From CAWGMT01 sp963823675 (GTDB taxonomy: Bacteria > Planctomycetota > Planctomycetia > Isosphaerales > Isosphaeraceae): a DNA stretch of 64,000 nt. The notes under the pieces were generated by a model. It saw only the letters and a list, made by a program, of their open reading frames with translations, was not told the DNA's origin and did not search any database. The position numbers and the translations under genes are program-made. Shown one piece after another: positions 8,212 to 15,908 of the stretch; position 1 is the stretch's first letter, and each line of letters starts with the position of its first letter. The DNA is taken from positions 806,001-870,000 of the forward strand of contig CAWGMT010000013.1 of the NCBI GenBank assembly GCA_963823675.1, written 5' to 3'.

Positions 8212-10577
8212 TTACTTGATCGGCGCGACTTTCACAGCGAGGGGAGTGGTCGGAACGGGGTAATCCTTCTTGTTGACCTGAAAGATCAGGGCGAGCTGGG
8301 TGTTCGCGGATGTGGGTGCCGCCTTGGGCTCGGCGGCGATCTTCACGGCAAAGGCCGCGGCCGCGCCGCTGAGTGTGACTGGATCGGCCTTCACTCCAGC
8401 CGGCAAACCATTGATCCGAACGGTCACGGGGCCGTCGAACGTTCCCTTGCGCACCAGCTTTCCCTTGACCAGGGCGGTGGAGCCCGGCTTGACCTCGACG
8501 CTGGCCGCGGCCAGCTCGGCCGCGACCGGATGCACCACGCTCAAGGTCACGGCCGGAACCGCGATGGTCCGGTCCGCGCCGGCAAATTTGCCTTTGGCCA
8601 GAAGCGCAATGGTCATGGTTCCAAGCACCGTCTCGACCGGGCGCTGACCGTCACGCTGCCCTCGAGCAATTTCGCGGCGATCGGCGCGCCGGTGACGGTC
8701 ACTCCCGGAGGCAGGCTCAGTCCTGAGATCGCGATCGGCGCATCGGCTCCTTTGGTCCGCGCGACCTTGATGGGGATCTTCGCGCTAAAGCCGCGAGGAA
8801 CCTCGATCGGCTGGGCCGGAGTGTCGAGCGCCACGGCCGTGGGAAGGGCCGGCGCGGCCACCAGCCCATACTGGGTCATCGCGCCGGCCGGGGGAGTCGC
8901 TTGCGGGGTGAATACCAATAACTGCGAGGCAAGCCGCTCGAAAGGACCATCGGTGCGCTGGCCCCGCCCCACCAGCTTGATCGCAGTAGCGGGAAACGCG
9001 GCGTCGGCGCTCGCCGAGACCGTGATGACGCCGGTCGTCTGGCCGGCGGCGACGCTCCCGGGCCGAACGCTCAGACCCGCCGGGGGCTCGGCGACGGTCA
9101 GGGTAATCGGCCCGCTATAGCCCCTCCGCCGGACTGTCGCACTGATCGCCGCCGACCCTCCGCGCGGCACGCTCACCTGGGGTTCGCTCAAGACGAGCTC
9201 GAAATCGGGCAGGAGCGGCTCGACCACGATCCGGTAGGGGAAGCCGACACCGCCCCGCTTTTCAAGGTCGCGAATGACCAGCGTGATCTCATTCGTACCG
9301 CCGGGAATCGTCAGGTCGAACGACGGATCGGCCAGGACGATCGGCGGGGCCTGCTGACCATTGCGCGGGGGCCGGGCGATCGTCGTGTCGTCGGCATTCG
9401 CCAGAACACCGCCTCCCTTGCCGAGCACCTGGACAACTCCGTCGAGATTCGAGCCCAGGTCGGCGGCCTTTACCGTGATCCGCAGTCGCTCGCCGGGCGT
9501 CGCCACCACGCCGAAGCGGTCTTCGTCGCCGGGCGGGTCGAGCCGGCCGTTGAAAACGACCGGTGCAACGGCCCGAACGGGCTGGTCCGAGCGATCCGCT
9601 GGCTCGCGCAACTCGGGATACGACGAGACAACCAGCGGCGGGAGCGATTCCACGTCGTAGTTCGGCTCGCCGGCCTTGACGCCGTCGATCATCGCGCTCG
9701 TGATCCGAGGCAGGAATAGCTCGGTGCCTGGGATGGGTTGAACGGACGCCGCGGCGATCTTGGTCCCCGCGAGCGACCCGCCGCGAAGCTCAAGCCCGAG
9801 CGTTTCCCCCTGCCGGCCTCCCAGCGGATAGACCTCCTCGGCCATCGGCAAGTTGCCGATCACCAGCCGATAGCCCGGCCGGCTCGCTCCCTGATAGCGT
9901 GAGTCGGAGATCTCGACGACGTAATCCGTATCCTCGGGCAAAACGGCGGCGAGTCGCGCGTCGGTCACCAGGCCGGGCGAGTCGTCGGCCGAGGCGATAT
10001 AGGTCCGCGTGGCCGAGGCCTTCGTCAACCGAATGGTGGGGTCGATAGCCGACCCGATCCGCGCGCACTGGGCGTCGACCACGATCTTCTGCCCCTTCTT
10101 GCCGTGAAAGCGGAAGAAGTCGACGTCGTTGCCCGCAACTTGACCCTCCACCACCAGCGGCGGGTCGGGAATCGGCTGGGCTGCCTCGAAGACGCTATTG
10201 TCTTCCTTCTCGCTGACCTGGGGCAGTTGACCGACCGCGAACAGGAAGGGGTTGGAGATCCCGTCGTCGGTCTGAACCCGGATTGGATAAACCCCGACCG
10301 CGACGTCGCCCGCGATCGTCACCTTGGGCTTCCAGCTCGATGCGCTCTGCCCGGCCGATGGCGACTCGATCTTGAACGGGAATGGAGCGATCAGCCGGGG
10401 GTTCCCCGCAAGCTCGGAGCCGCTGATCGAAAGCTCGGTGGCCACGCCCCGCTGCACACCATGGGGCGTGATGTCGCCGATCTTCGGAGGCGCCGCAAGA
10501 CACTGGCTGGAAAAGGCAACCAGAGTGAAAAACGTCAGCACAAACGTGGCTGGCGTTAGACCATGTTGAGGACGCAT
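8212..10577 (-). CDS. Exported PPC-domain (pre-peptidase C-terminal) protein, one frameshift
   Basis: A large secreted beta-rich protein. A signal peptide (ATFVLTFFTLVAFSSQCLA) is followed by an IPT/Ig-like segment (ITPHGVQRGVATELSISG). Two PPC-type domains follow, around residues 125-190 (VEGQVAGNDVDFFRFHGKKG) and 335-400 (FNGRLDPPGDEDRFGVVATP), then Ig-like repeats rich in GPITLTV-type strands. At about 8630-8640 the frame ending in SVTVSARSRRCLEP is continued in the next frame as PVETVLGTMTIALLAKG down to the stop at 8212. A one-base indel therefore splits a single ~790-residue protein. The downstream neighbour is the cytochrome/WD40 gene, a common planctomycete pairing. Function unknown; surface or periplasmic location inferred. 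Confidence 0.8.
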
Positions 10578-10803
10578 GGGAAAACACTCAGGGCGGGATA
10601 AGGTCGCGATGGCGGGGTTAAGTCTTTGTTCAACGTAATTTTAACGTCCCACGAACGCCGAAGTTTGTCAATGATAAGAGCGGGGCTACTCGCCCTGAAG
10701 CAGCATGGTGCGCCTGCGAACGTCGCGAGGTCGTCGCGACTCTGATCGCGATACTCAACGACCGGCTTCGGTTCCCTGCCTTGATGATTTCATCCTTCAC
10801 CCT

Positions 10804-11183
10804 TCATCCTTTTCTTTGTCTCCAGGCCGCCAAGGCAGCTTCGAGCAAGTGCTCGAGCCCGGGGTTTGCGACGTCGGCGACAGTTCGAAGTTGCACATGC
10901 CGGTGAACCTTGCCGCTCCCTTGCAGTAACTGCGCGGGGTCCGGCAGCTCGGAGCCGCGCCGATCCCAACCTTGACGCCGGTTCGGCTCATGAGCAGCGT
11001 GCAGATCGTGTCCTTGTAACCGGGCCCGTAACCGTAACCGATGAGCCGCGCGGACCGATCGACCGTTTCGGTGGCATCGGGCACGGTGTGCACCACGAGC
11101 TCGCGCACTGCCAGCGCGATGTCTCTCACGTTCGGCGGGTAGAGGGCCAAGAACTCGACGACCACCACGTCACCGGGTTTCAA
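10804..11183 (-). pseudogene. Chimera: MazF/PemK-type toxin start fused to a frameshifted DUF1801 protein
   Basis: The first codons (TTG at 11183, LKPGDVVVVEF) look like the N-terminus of a MazF/PemK-type mRNA interferase and overlap the antitoxin stop by 14 bases, as in a toxin-antitoxin operon. After VEF the sequence becomes a DUF1801 (YdhG-like) protein: LALYPPNVRDIALAVRELV, then ARLIGYGYGPGYKDTICTLL. Near 10955-10962 one base shifts the frame. The natural continuation, GSELPDPAQLLQGSGKVHRH to LLEAALAAW, is read in the next frame and stops at 10804. The toxin body is absent. Either a deletion fused two genes, or a DUF1801 gene replaced the toxin. I favour the fusion, because DUF1801 proteins do not normally begin with KPGDVVVV. 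Confidence 0.6.
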
Positions 11184-11418
11184 CAAGGTCGTCTTGCTCC
11201 GGGTATTCCGCGTCGAACAGCCGCGCGGAATAGGCGGCAACATCCGTCATGTCTTGTTCGTTCCACGCCTCGCGGATGTCTAGAACGCTTTGTGGCGGAA
11301 TCTCGTTCAGGATGAGCGTGGCCAACCGGAACCGCTCCGATGGCGGTAGCGGTTTGATTGCTTCGTCGTAAATCTCTTCGATCGTCATTTCAATCGGTCT
11401 CGCCGAGCGCTGAGGCAT
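11170..11418 (-). CDS. Antitoxin-like protein of a MazEF-type pair whose toxin is truncated
   Basis: An 82-residue protein. The ATG at 11418 is preferred over the one at 11436 because GGAGGG lies about 10 bases before it. MTIEEIYDEAIKPLPPSERF and LATLILNEIPPQ match the small planctomycete/cyanobacterial antitoxin-type proteins that pair with MazF-like or PIN toxins, with an acidic C-terminal half (DAEYPEQDDL) suited to toxin binding. The following gene begins inside its last codons like a toxin but has lost the toxin body. This antitoxin therefore appears orphaned. Confidence 0.6.
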   Translation of the reverse strand: MPQRSARPIEMTIEEIYDEAIKPLPPSERFRLATLILNEIPPQSVLDIREAWNEQDMTDVAAYSARLFDAEYPEQDDLVETR

Positions 11419-11577
11419 ACGATCCACTCCCTCCATTCACGACATTCTAGCGGTTCAACCTGTGCGAGCCAAGCTCGCGATGATCGAGCAGCGCCTCGGT
11501 TAGTCAACCCCTCAGCGAAGGATCCACACTTCGTTTGGCTCGTTGGCGCGTAGTACTGTCAGGCCGCCCCCGCGCGC

Positions 11578-12249
11578 TTAACCGCCCGCCACCTCTTTCC
11601 AGCGCTTGTCCCATTCCCACATCCGGAGCGCCTGCTCGGGCGTGAGCGGCGCGCCGAGCTGGTTGGCCCAGTGGCAGATCTGGCCGCGGTGATGCGCGTC
11701 GTGCGTGATTGCAGCGCAGACAAGAGCGACGACATCAGGACGAAGGTCGGGAACGTGGCCGCCGGCTTCGATCGAATGCTCGATCAGGCGCACCATCGCT
11801 GCCGCGCTCGTCGCGAGCGCCTCCTTGGCCTCGCTCGGCGTGACCTCCGCTCGATCGAGCTTTCCTGGAGGTTTCTCGTCCCGGACGGACATCGCGAGCC
11901 GCATGCACCGCACGTTATGCATGTGGGCGAACGTGGTCGCGATATTGCGCCGCTTCGAGCACGCAGGCTGGGCCCTCCAGATCTTTGGGTCAAGGGAGTC
12001 GATCAGAACCTGGTTGATCCGCTCGTTCGTCAGGTAAGCCTCGACAAGAGCGCGGCCGAGGTCGATAGGCTCGCGTCGGTTTCGTGCTCCAGTGTGGGTC
12101 GGTGGTGTGGCCGTGGATTTCGTTGCCGTCTTTTCGTGGCGGCGTGCATTCTTGCCGCTTAGGGCGTCGCTCTTGGGCATGTCAAATTCACCGGGCTTCC
12201 GGATTCTCGATTTGAGCAGCAGCTTCTCGGCATCCTGGAGCGTGCTCAT
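11578..12249 (-). CDS. DinB-family metalloprotein
   Basis: A 223-residue cytosolic protein from the ATG at 12249 (MSTLQDAEKLL), preceded by GGAGAGGG-like sequence. A basic, low-complexity first 60 residues precede a DinB four-helix domain (residues ~65-223). The metal-binding His residues lie in TFAHMHNVRCMR and THDAHHRGQICHW. DinB/YfiT-like proteins are proposed metal-dependent transferases using small thiols; the substrate of this one is unknown. A second, unrelated-looking DinB gene lies at 33147-33635. Confidence 0.8.
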   Translation of the reverse strand: MSTLQDAEKLLLKSRIRKPGEFDMPKSDALSGKNARRHEKTATKSTATPPTHTGARNRREPIDLGRALVEAYLTNERINQVLIDSLDPKIWRAQPACSKRRNIATTFAHMHNVRCMRLAMSVRDEKPPGKLDRAEVTPSEAKEALATSAAAMVRLIEHSIEAGGHVPDLRPDVVALVCAAITHDAHHRGQICHWANQLGAPLTPEQALRMWEWDKRWKEVAGG

Positions 12250-12499
12250 CGCTTGACCGCCCTCTCCGATTCTACGGCAGGGCATCAATAACATGAGGAG
12301 CCGCCAATTATCATACTCCAAGGTACGTCACGCCGGCCATTCGGTCACGTGGCTCTGTCCCCTACTCACGCGCTCGAATTCCAGGAAAGTCGCCAAGAAG
12401 CCAGCCGAGCGAAGGAGGAATCGCGCTCCCGAGTCCACTTGGATCATCGCCGCGGGGATGGCATAATCGAAGGATCGAAGACCAAAAAAGGAGGCTGTC

Positions 12500-13057
12500 A
12501 TGTCCACGGCATCTGTGACCACGCCCTTGATGACCGCCGAAGAGTTCGCCGAGCGGCCCGATCCGGGCTATCCCGAGGAGCTCGTTCGAGGAAGGATCGT
12601 CCCAATGTCGGTACCCGATCGACGCCACGGTCAAGTTTGCGGGCACGCGTACATCCTGATTCGCTCGTTCGTGGACGCCCACGACCTCGGCCATGTCTTG
12701 TGTAACGACTCCGGCGTCATCACGGAGCGCGACCCGGACTGCGTGCGCGGGGCAGACGTCGCCTACTACAGCTTCAACCGCTTGCCGCGTGGGCCGCTGC
12801 CGCGGTCTTATGGGCCGGAAGTGCCCGAGCTGGTGGTCGAGGTTCGCTCGAAAGGCGACAAGTGGCCCAAGGTGCTCGCCAAGGTGGTGGAATACCTCGA
12901 CGCGGGCGTGGCCGTCGTCGTCGTTCTGGACGACGAGCGCCAAGTCGCTCAAGTCTTCACGGCTGACAGCACCCGATTTCTCGGGCCTGACGACGAGCTG
13001 ACGATCCCCGAGGTCCTGCCCGGCTTCGCCGTCGCCTTACGGCGGTTCTTTGAGTGA
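12500..13057 (+). CDS. Uma2-family putative endonuclease (DUF820), copy 1 of a tandem pair
   Basis: A 185-residue protein with the PD-(D/E)xK-type Uma2/DUF820 fold: MTAEEFAERPDPG at the start, RGADVAYYSFNR, PELVVEVRSKGDKWPKVLAK and the EYLDAGVAVVVVLD strand. The putative catalytic residues are Asp in RGAD, Glu in VVEV and the following Lys. An AGGAGG ribosome site precedes the ATG. It is followed after 165 bases by a close paralogue, with upstream sequence also conserved between the two. Uma2 proteins are numerous in planctomycetes and cyanobacteria. Nuclease activity is predicted and the biological role is unknown. Confidence 0.88.
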   Translation: MSTASVTTPLMTAEEFAERPDPGYPEELVRGRIVPMSVPDRRHGQVCGHAYILIRSFVDAHDLGHVLCNDSGVITERDPDCVRGADVAYYSFNRLPRGPLPRSYGPEVPELVVEVRSKGDKWPKVLAKVVEYLDAGVAVVVVLDDERQVAQVFTADSTRFLGPDDELTIPEVLPGFAVALRRFFE

Positions 13058-13222
13058 AGCACAAACTGGCCTCGTTCGAGGGACCGAGAAGCTCCACGGA
13101 GGAAACTGGGACGCAGCTCGTTTATCCGTGAGGGATTGTCATACGACCGGAACGGGTCGACTGGGATCGCCTGCGTGGGAATGCGATAATTCAACGATCG
13201 AAGACCCGAGGAGGAGATCGCC

Positions 13223-13783
13223 ATGTCCACGGCATCAGTGCCCACGCCCTTGCTGACCGCCGAAGAGTTCGCCGAACGGCCCGACCCGGGCAATCCCGAA
13301 GAGCTTGTACGAGGAAGGATCGTGCTCATGCCCATGCCCAAACCGAGACACGGGCAAATCTGCGGTCGAGCATACTTCTTGTTCCGCGTACACGTCGATG
13401 CTCAGGACTTGGGCCATTTGCTCAGCAACGACTCGGGCGTGATCACCGAGCGAGGTCCCGACACGGTCCGCGGTGCTGACATCGCCTTCTATAGCTTTGC
13501 CCGCGTTCCCAAGGGGCCGTTGCCCGATCGCTATCTGGACATCGCGCCCGACCTGGTTGTCGAGGTCCTCTCACCGGGCGACCGCTGGCCGAAGGTGCTG
13601 CGCAAGGTGGCGGAGTATCTCGATGCCGGGGTAACCGTCGTCTTGGTGCTTGACGACCAGCGCCGACAAGCGCAGCTTTACCGAGCCGACGGGACAACAC
13701 GCCTGCTCGACGCCGAAGAGGAGCTTTCCATTCCCGATCTGCTCGGCGATTTCCGCGTTCGGGTCGGGCGGTTCTTCGAGTAA
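13223..13783 (+). CDS. Uma2-family putative endonuclease (DUF820), copy 2 of a tandem pair
   Basis: A 186-residue paralogue of the gene just upstream. The first ~30 codons are nearly identical (MSTASVPTPLLTAEEFAERP) and the same motif order follows (RGADIAFYSFAR, PDLVVEVLSPGDRWPKVLRK). The conserved block includes the leader with the GATCGAAGACC and AGGAGG elements, so the duplication covered the ribosome site. Divergence in the C-terminal half shows the copies are not brand new. Confidence 0.88.
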   Translation: MSTASVPTPLLTAEEFAERPDPGNPEELVRGRIVLMPMPKPRHGQICGRAYFLFRVHVDAQDLGHLLSNDSGVITERGPDTVRGADIAFYSFARVPKGPLPDRYLDIAPDLVVEVLSPGDRWPKVLRKVAEYLDAGVTVVLVLDDQRRQAQLYRADGTTRLLDAEEELSIPDLLGDFRVRVGRFFE

Positions 13784-14222
13784 TGCGCTCGCCGGTCCTG
13801 CTCGTTGCTTCGGGGAACGTTCGTATCCCGCGGCATCGGACGATTAGCCATGGTGACCGTGCGGATCACGCCGCGATGGGAGACAAATGGTTTACTTCGA
13901 AGGATTTCGATCATGACGGCCGAGCGACGTACCTCCCAACTCTGGCTCTGATTATCCCCGGCGACATTTCCGTCAAAGGCCAGAGCCTGAAGCGACCCGA
14001 GCGCTTTGACCGATCCGGGCGAAAGGCGACAAAAATCCCTGCGCGGAGCGAAAGGCGACAACAACTTCTTTTCGCGGAGCGAAAGGCGACAATGATTTCG
14101 CCCAGCGTTGCCGTTGATTCTTCCCCGAAGGAATTCGGCTTGTCGCTCATGGCCGGGCGCGCGAAACTGGATGGATCATGTCTCTTTGATCGGGGTTCAA
14201 TTCCCCAAGAGGAGGGCTAATC
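13784..14222. other. Non-coding interval with short GCGAAAGGCGACAA repeats
   Basis: No supported gene in about 440 bases. The word GAAAGGCGACAA occurs three times, near 14020, 14048 and 14079. The last two sit in a longer GCGGAGCGAAAGGCGAC unit 31 bases apart. An AAGAGGAGGGC ribosome site for the next gene closes the interval. The repeats look like a decayed dispersed repeat. Confidence 0.5.
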
Positions 14223-15401
14223 ATGATCCGGCCGGTTCGCCCGCGCAGTGGGTTTACGTTGATCGAGCTCTTGGTCGTCATCGCCATTATCGGGGTGTTG
14301 ATCGCCTTGTTGTTGCCCGCCGTTCAGTCGGCTCGTGAGTCGGCGCAACGCGCGCAATGCATCAACAACTTGAAGCAACTGGGCCTGGCCGTGCAGAGCT
14401 ATGTCACGGCGACGAATGTTCTGCCGGCTCAGACACTCGATAACGTCATGCTTCCCAACGGAATGGGAAACGTGAACTGGTTCACGTCCTGGACCGCCAG
14501 CATCCTTCCCCACCTCGAACAGCAGCCTGCGTTCAACGCGCTCAACTTCAATGTCCCCATGATGGAACTGGCGCCACCGATCCTGGGCGCGAACACGACC
14601 GTGGGGCTCATGACGATTGCGACTTTGCTTTGCCCGTCCGAGAGCGTGACCAAGTCGCCGAGCTACGCGCTTTCGGGGGCCACGCCGGCCGGCTACACGG
14701 CTCAATTCGGCGTGGCGAACTACGCCGGCAATTACGGCGGGCCGCCCACGATCCGCGCATGCAGCGGCGCGATCGTCCCTGTCAAAGGCAACAAGTCCCT
14801 CGTCTTCAACCTGATGTCGGCGGCGAACTTGACCTCGCCGCTCTCGGCCGGGCCCGTTCGCATGCAGATGATCACCGACGGCGCCGCGAGCACGGCACTT
14901 TTCAGCGAGCACCTGCTGTCGAGCACCCCTCCCTATATTGCGAATGATTCGAGCGTCACCCCGGGAGGACGGAACGCCAGGCGCGGGCTCTTCCCGGTTC
15001 CCATCACGGTCACGCTGGATCAGGCGAGTACCGCCAGCGCGCAGGCGTTCGTCAGTGCGTGCCAGAGCCTGCCGGCGGGCACTCCGGTGCTCGCGGGCAT
15101 CGGTTTCGGGGCCCAGTGGCTCATGAGCATCGACTTCGCCCCGGCCAACAACGCCTACACCCATGTGATGGCCCCCAACAGCATCTCCTGTACCGGGTCT
15201 AACGACCCATCGGGCTACTTTTCGAGCGCCAACGGCGGATTTGGCGCCGCGATCTCCGCGACCAGCAACCATCCGGGCGGGGTCAACGTGGGATTCTGCG
15301 ACGGCTCGGTGAAGTTCATCAACAATTCCATCGCCCTTCAGACCTGGTGGGGGCTGGGGACACGAAACGGCCATGAGATCATCGGCGCCGACACGTACTG
15401 A
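14223..15401 (+). CDS. DUF1559 protein with type IV pilin-like N-terminal methylation motif
   Basis: A 392-residue protein. The short basic leader ends in the prepilin peptidase motif SGFTLIELLVVIAIIG (residues 9-24), followed by a ~20-residue hydrophobic helix. The remainder is the planctomycete-specific DUF1559 (SBP_bac_10-like) domain with CINNLKQLGLAVQSYV near residue 42. The C-terminal HPGGVNVGFCDGSVKFI is the usual end motif of the family. These pseudopilin-like proteins are exported and probably assembled or anchored at the envelope. Dozens of paralogues per genome are typical. The ATG at 14223 has GAGGAGG a few bases upstream. Confidence 0.93.
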   Translation: MIRPVRPRSGFTLIELLVVIAIIGVLIALLLPAVQSARESAQRAQCINNLKQLGLAVQSYVTATNVLPAQTLDNVMLPNGMGNVNWFTSWTASILPHLEQQPAFNALNFNVPMMELAPPILGANTTVGLMTIATLLCPSESVTKSPSYALSGATPAGYTAQFGVANYAGNYGGPPTIRACSGAIVPVKGNKSLVFNLMSAANLTSPLSAGPVRMQMITDGAASTALFSEHLLSSTPPYIANDSSVTPGGRNARRGLFPVPITVTLDQASTASAQAFVSACQSLPAGTPVLAGIGFGAQWLMSIDFAPANNAYTHVMAPNSISCTGSNDPSGYFSSANGGFGAAISATSNHPGGVNVGFCDGSVKFINNSIALQTWWGLGTRNGHEIIGADTY

Positions 15402-15489
15402 GCCGAGGCTGCGAGCATGCGCCTCCATGGGACGGTGGCCCACTTGATTTAGCGTTGAATACGGAAGGAAACTTCTTGGGCGAAGAGCG

Positions 15490-15842
15490 GTGGGTACTGA
15501 GGCCCGCCCCACTGGGAGAATCAAGGGATCCTGTAGAGGGGCGGGCGTCTCTGCCCGCCTCCGGAGCTTTCTTTCGCGGTGGGTACTGAGGCCCGCCCCA
15601 CTGGGAGAATCAAGGGATCCTGTAGAGGGGCGGGCGTCTCTGCCCGCCTCCGGAGCTTTCTTTCGCGGCGGGCCCTGAGGCCCGCCGCGCTAAGAGAATC
15701 AAGGGATCCTCTAGTGGGGCGGGCGTCTCTGCCCGCCTCCGGAACTTTCTTTCGCGGCGGGCACTGAGGCCCGCCCCACTGGGAGAATCAACGGATCCTC
15801 TAGTGGGGCGGGCACTGAGGCCCGCCTCCGGAGCTTTCTTTC
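15490..15842. repeat. 89-bp tandem repeat array, about four palindromic units
   Basis: Near-identical units begin around 15490, 15579, 15668 and 15757, a constant 89-bp period. Each holds an inverted pair GGCGGGC-GTCTCT-GCCCGCC able to form a strong hairpin, plus a second GGCCCGCC block. The last unit varies in its second half. Open frames across the array (ARPTGRIKGS...) are artefacts of the repeat and not genes. It lies between the DUF1559 gene and the convergent patatin gene, where REP-like sequences often gather. Confidence 0.9.
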
Positions 15843-15908
15843 GTTGTGCAACGCGCAGTAACACGCTCGCGGGGATTGGCGATGTCCAGGGCAGCGCGAG
15901 CCAACTTG

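Noticed and set aside
15490..15767. Two overlapping open frames (ARPTGRIKGSCRGAG...) across the 89-bp array as possible genes.
   Set aside because: They are translations of the repeat unit itself, start in the middle of units and change with the repeat.
15490..15842. The tandem array as a CRISPR array.
   Set aside because: The repeat unit takes up the entire 89-bp period with no variable spacers, and no cas gene is present.
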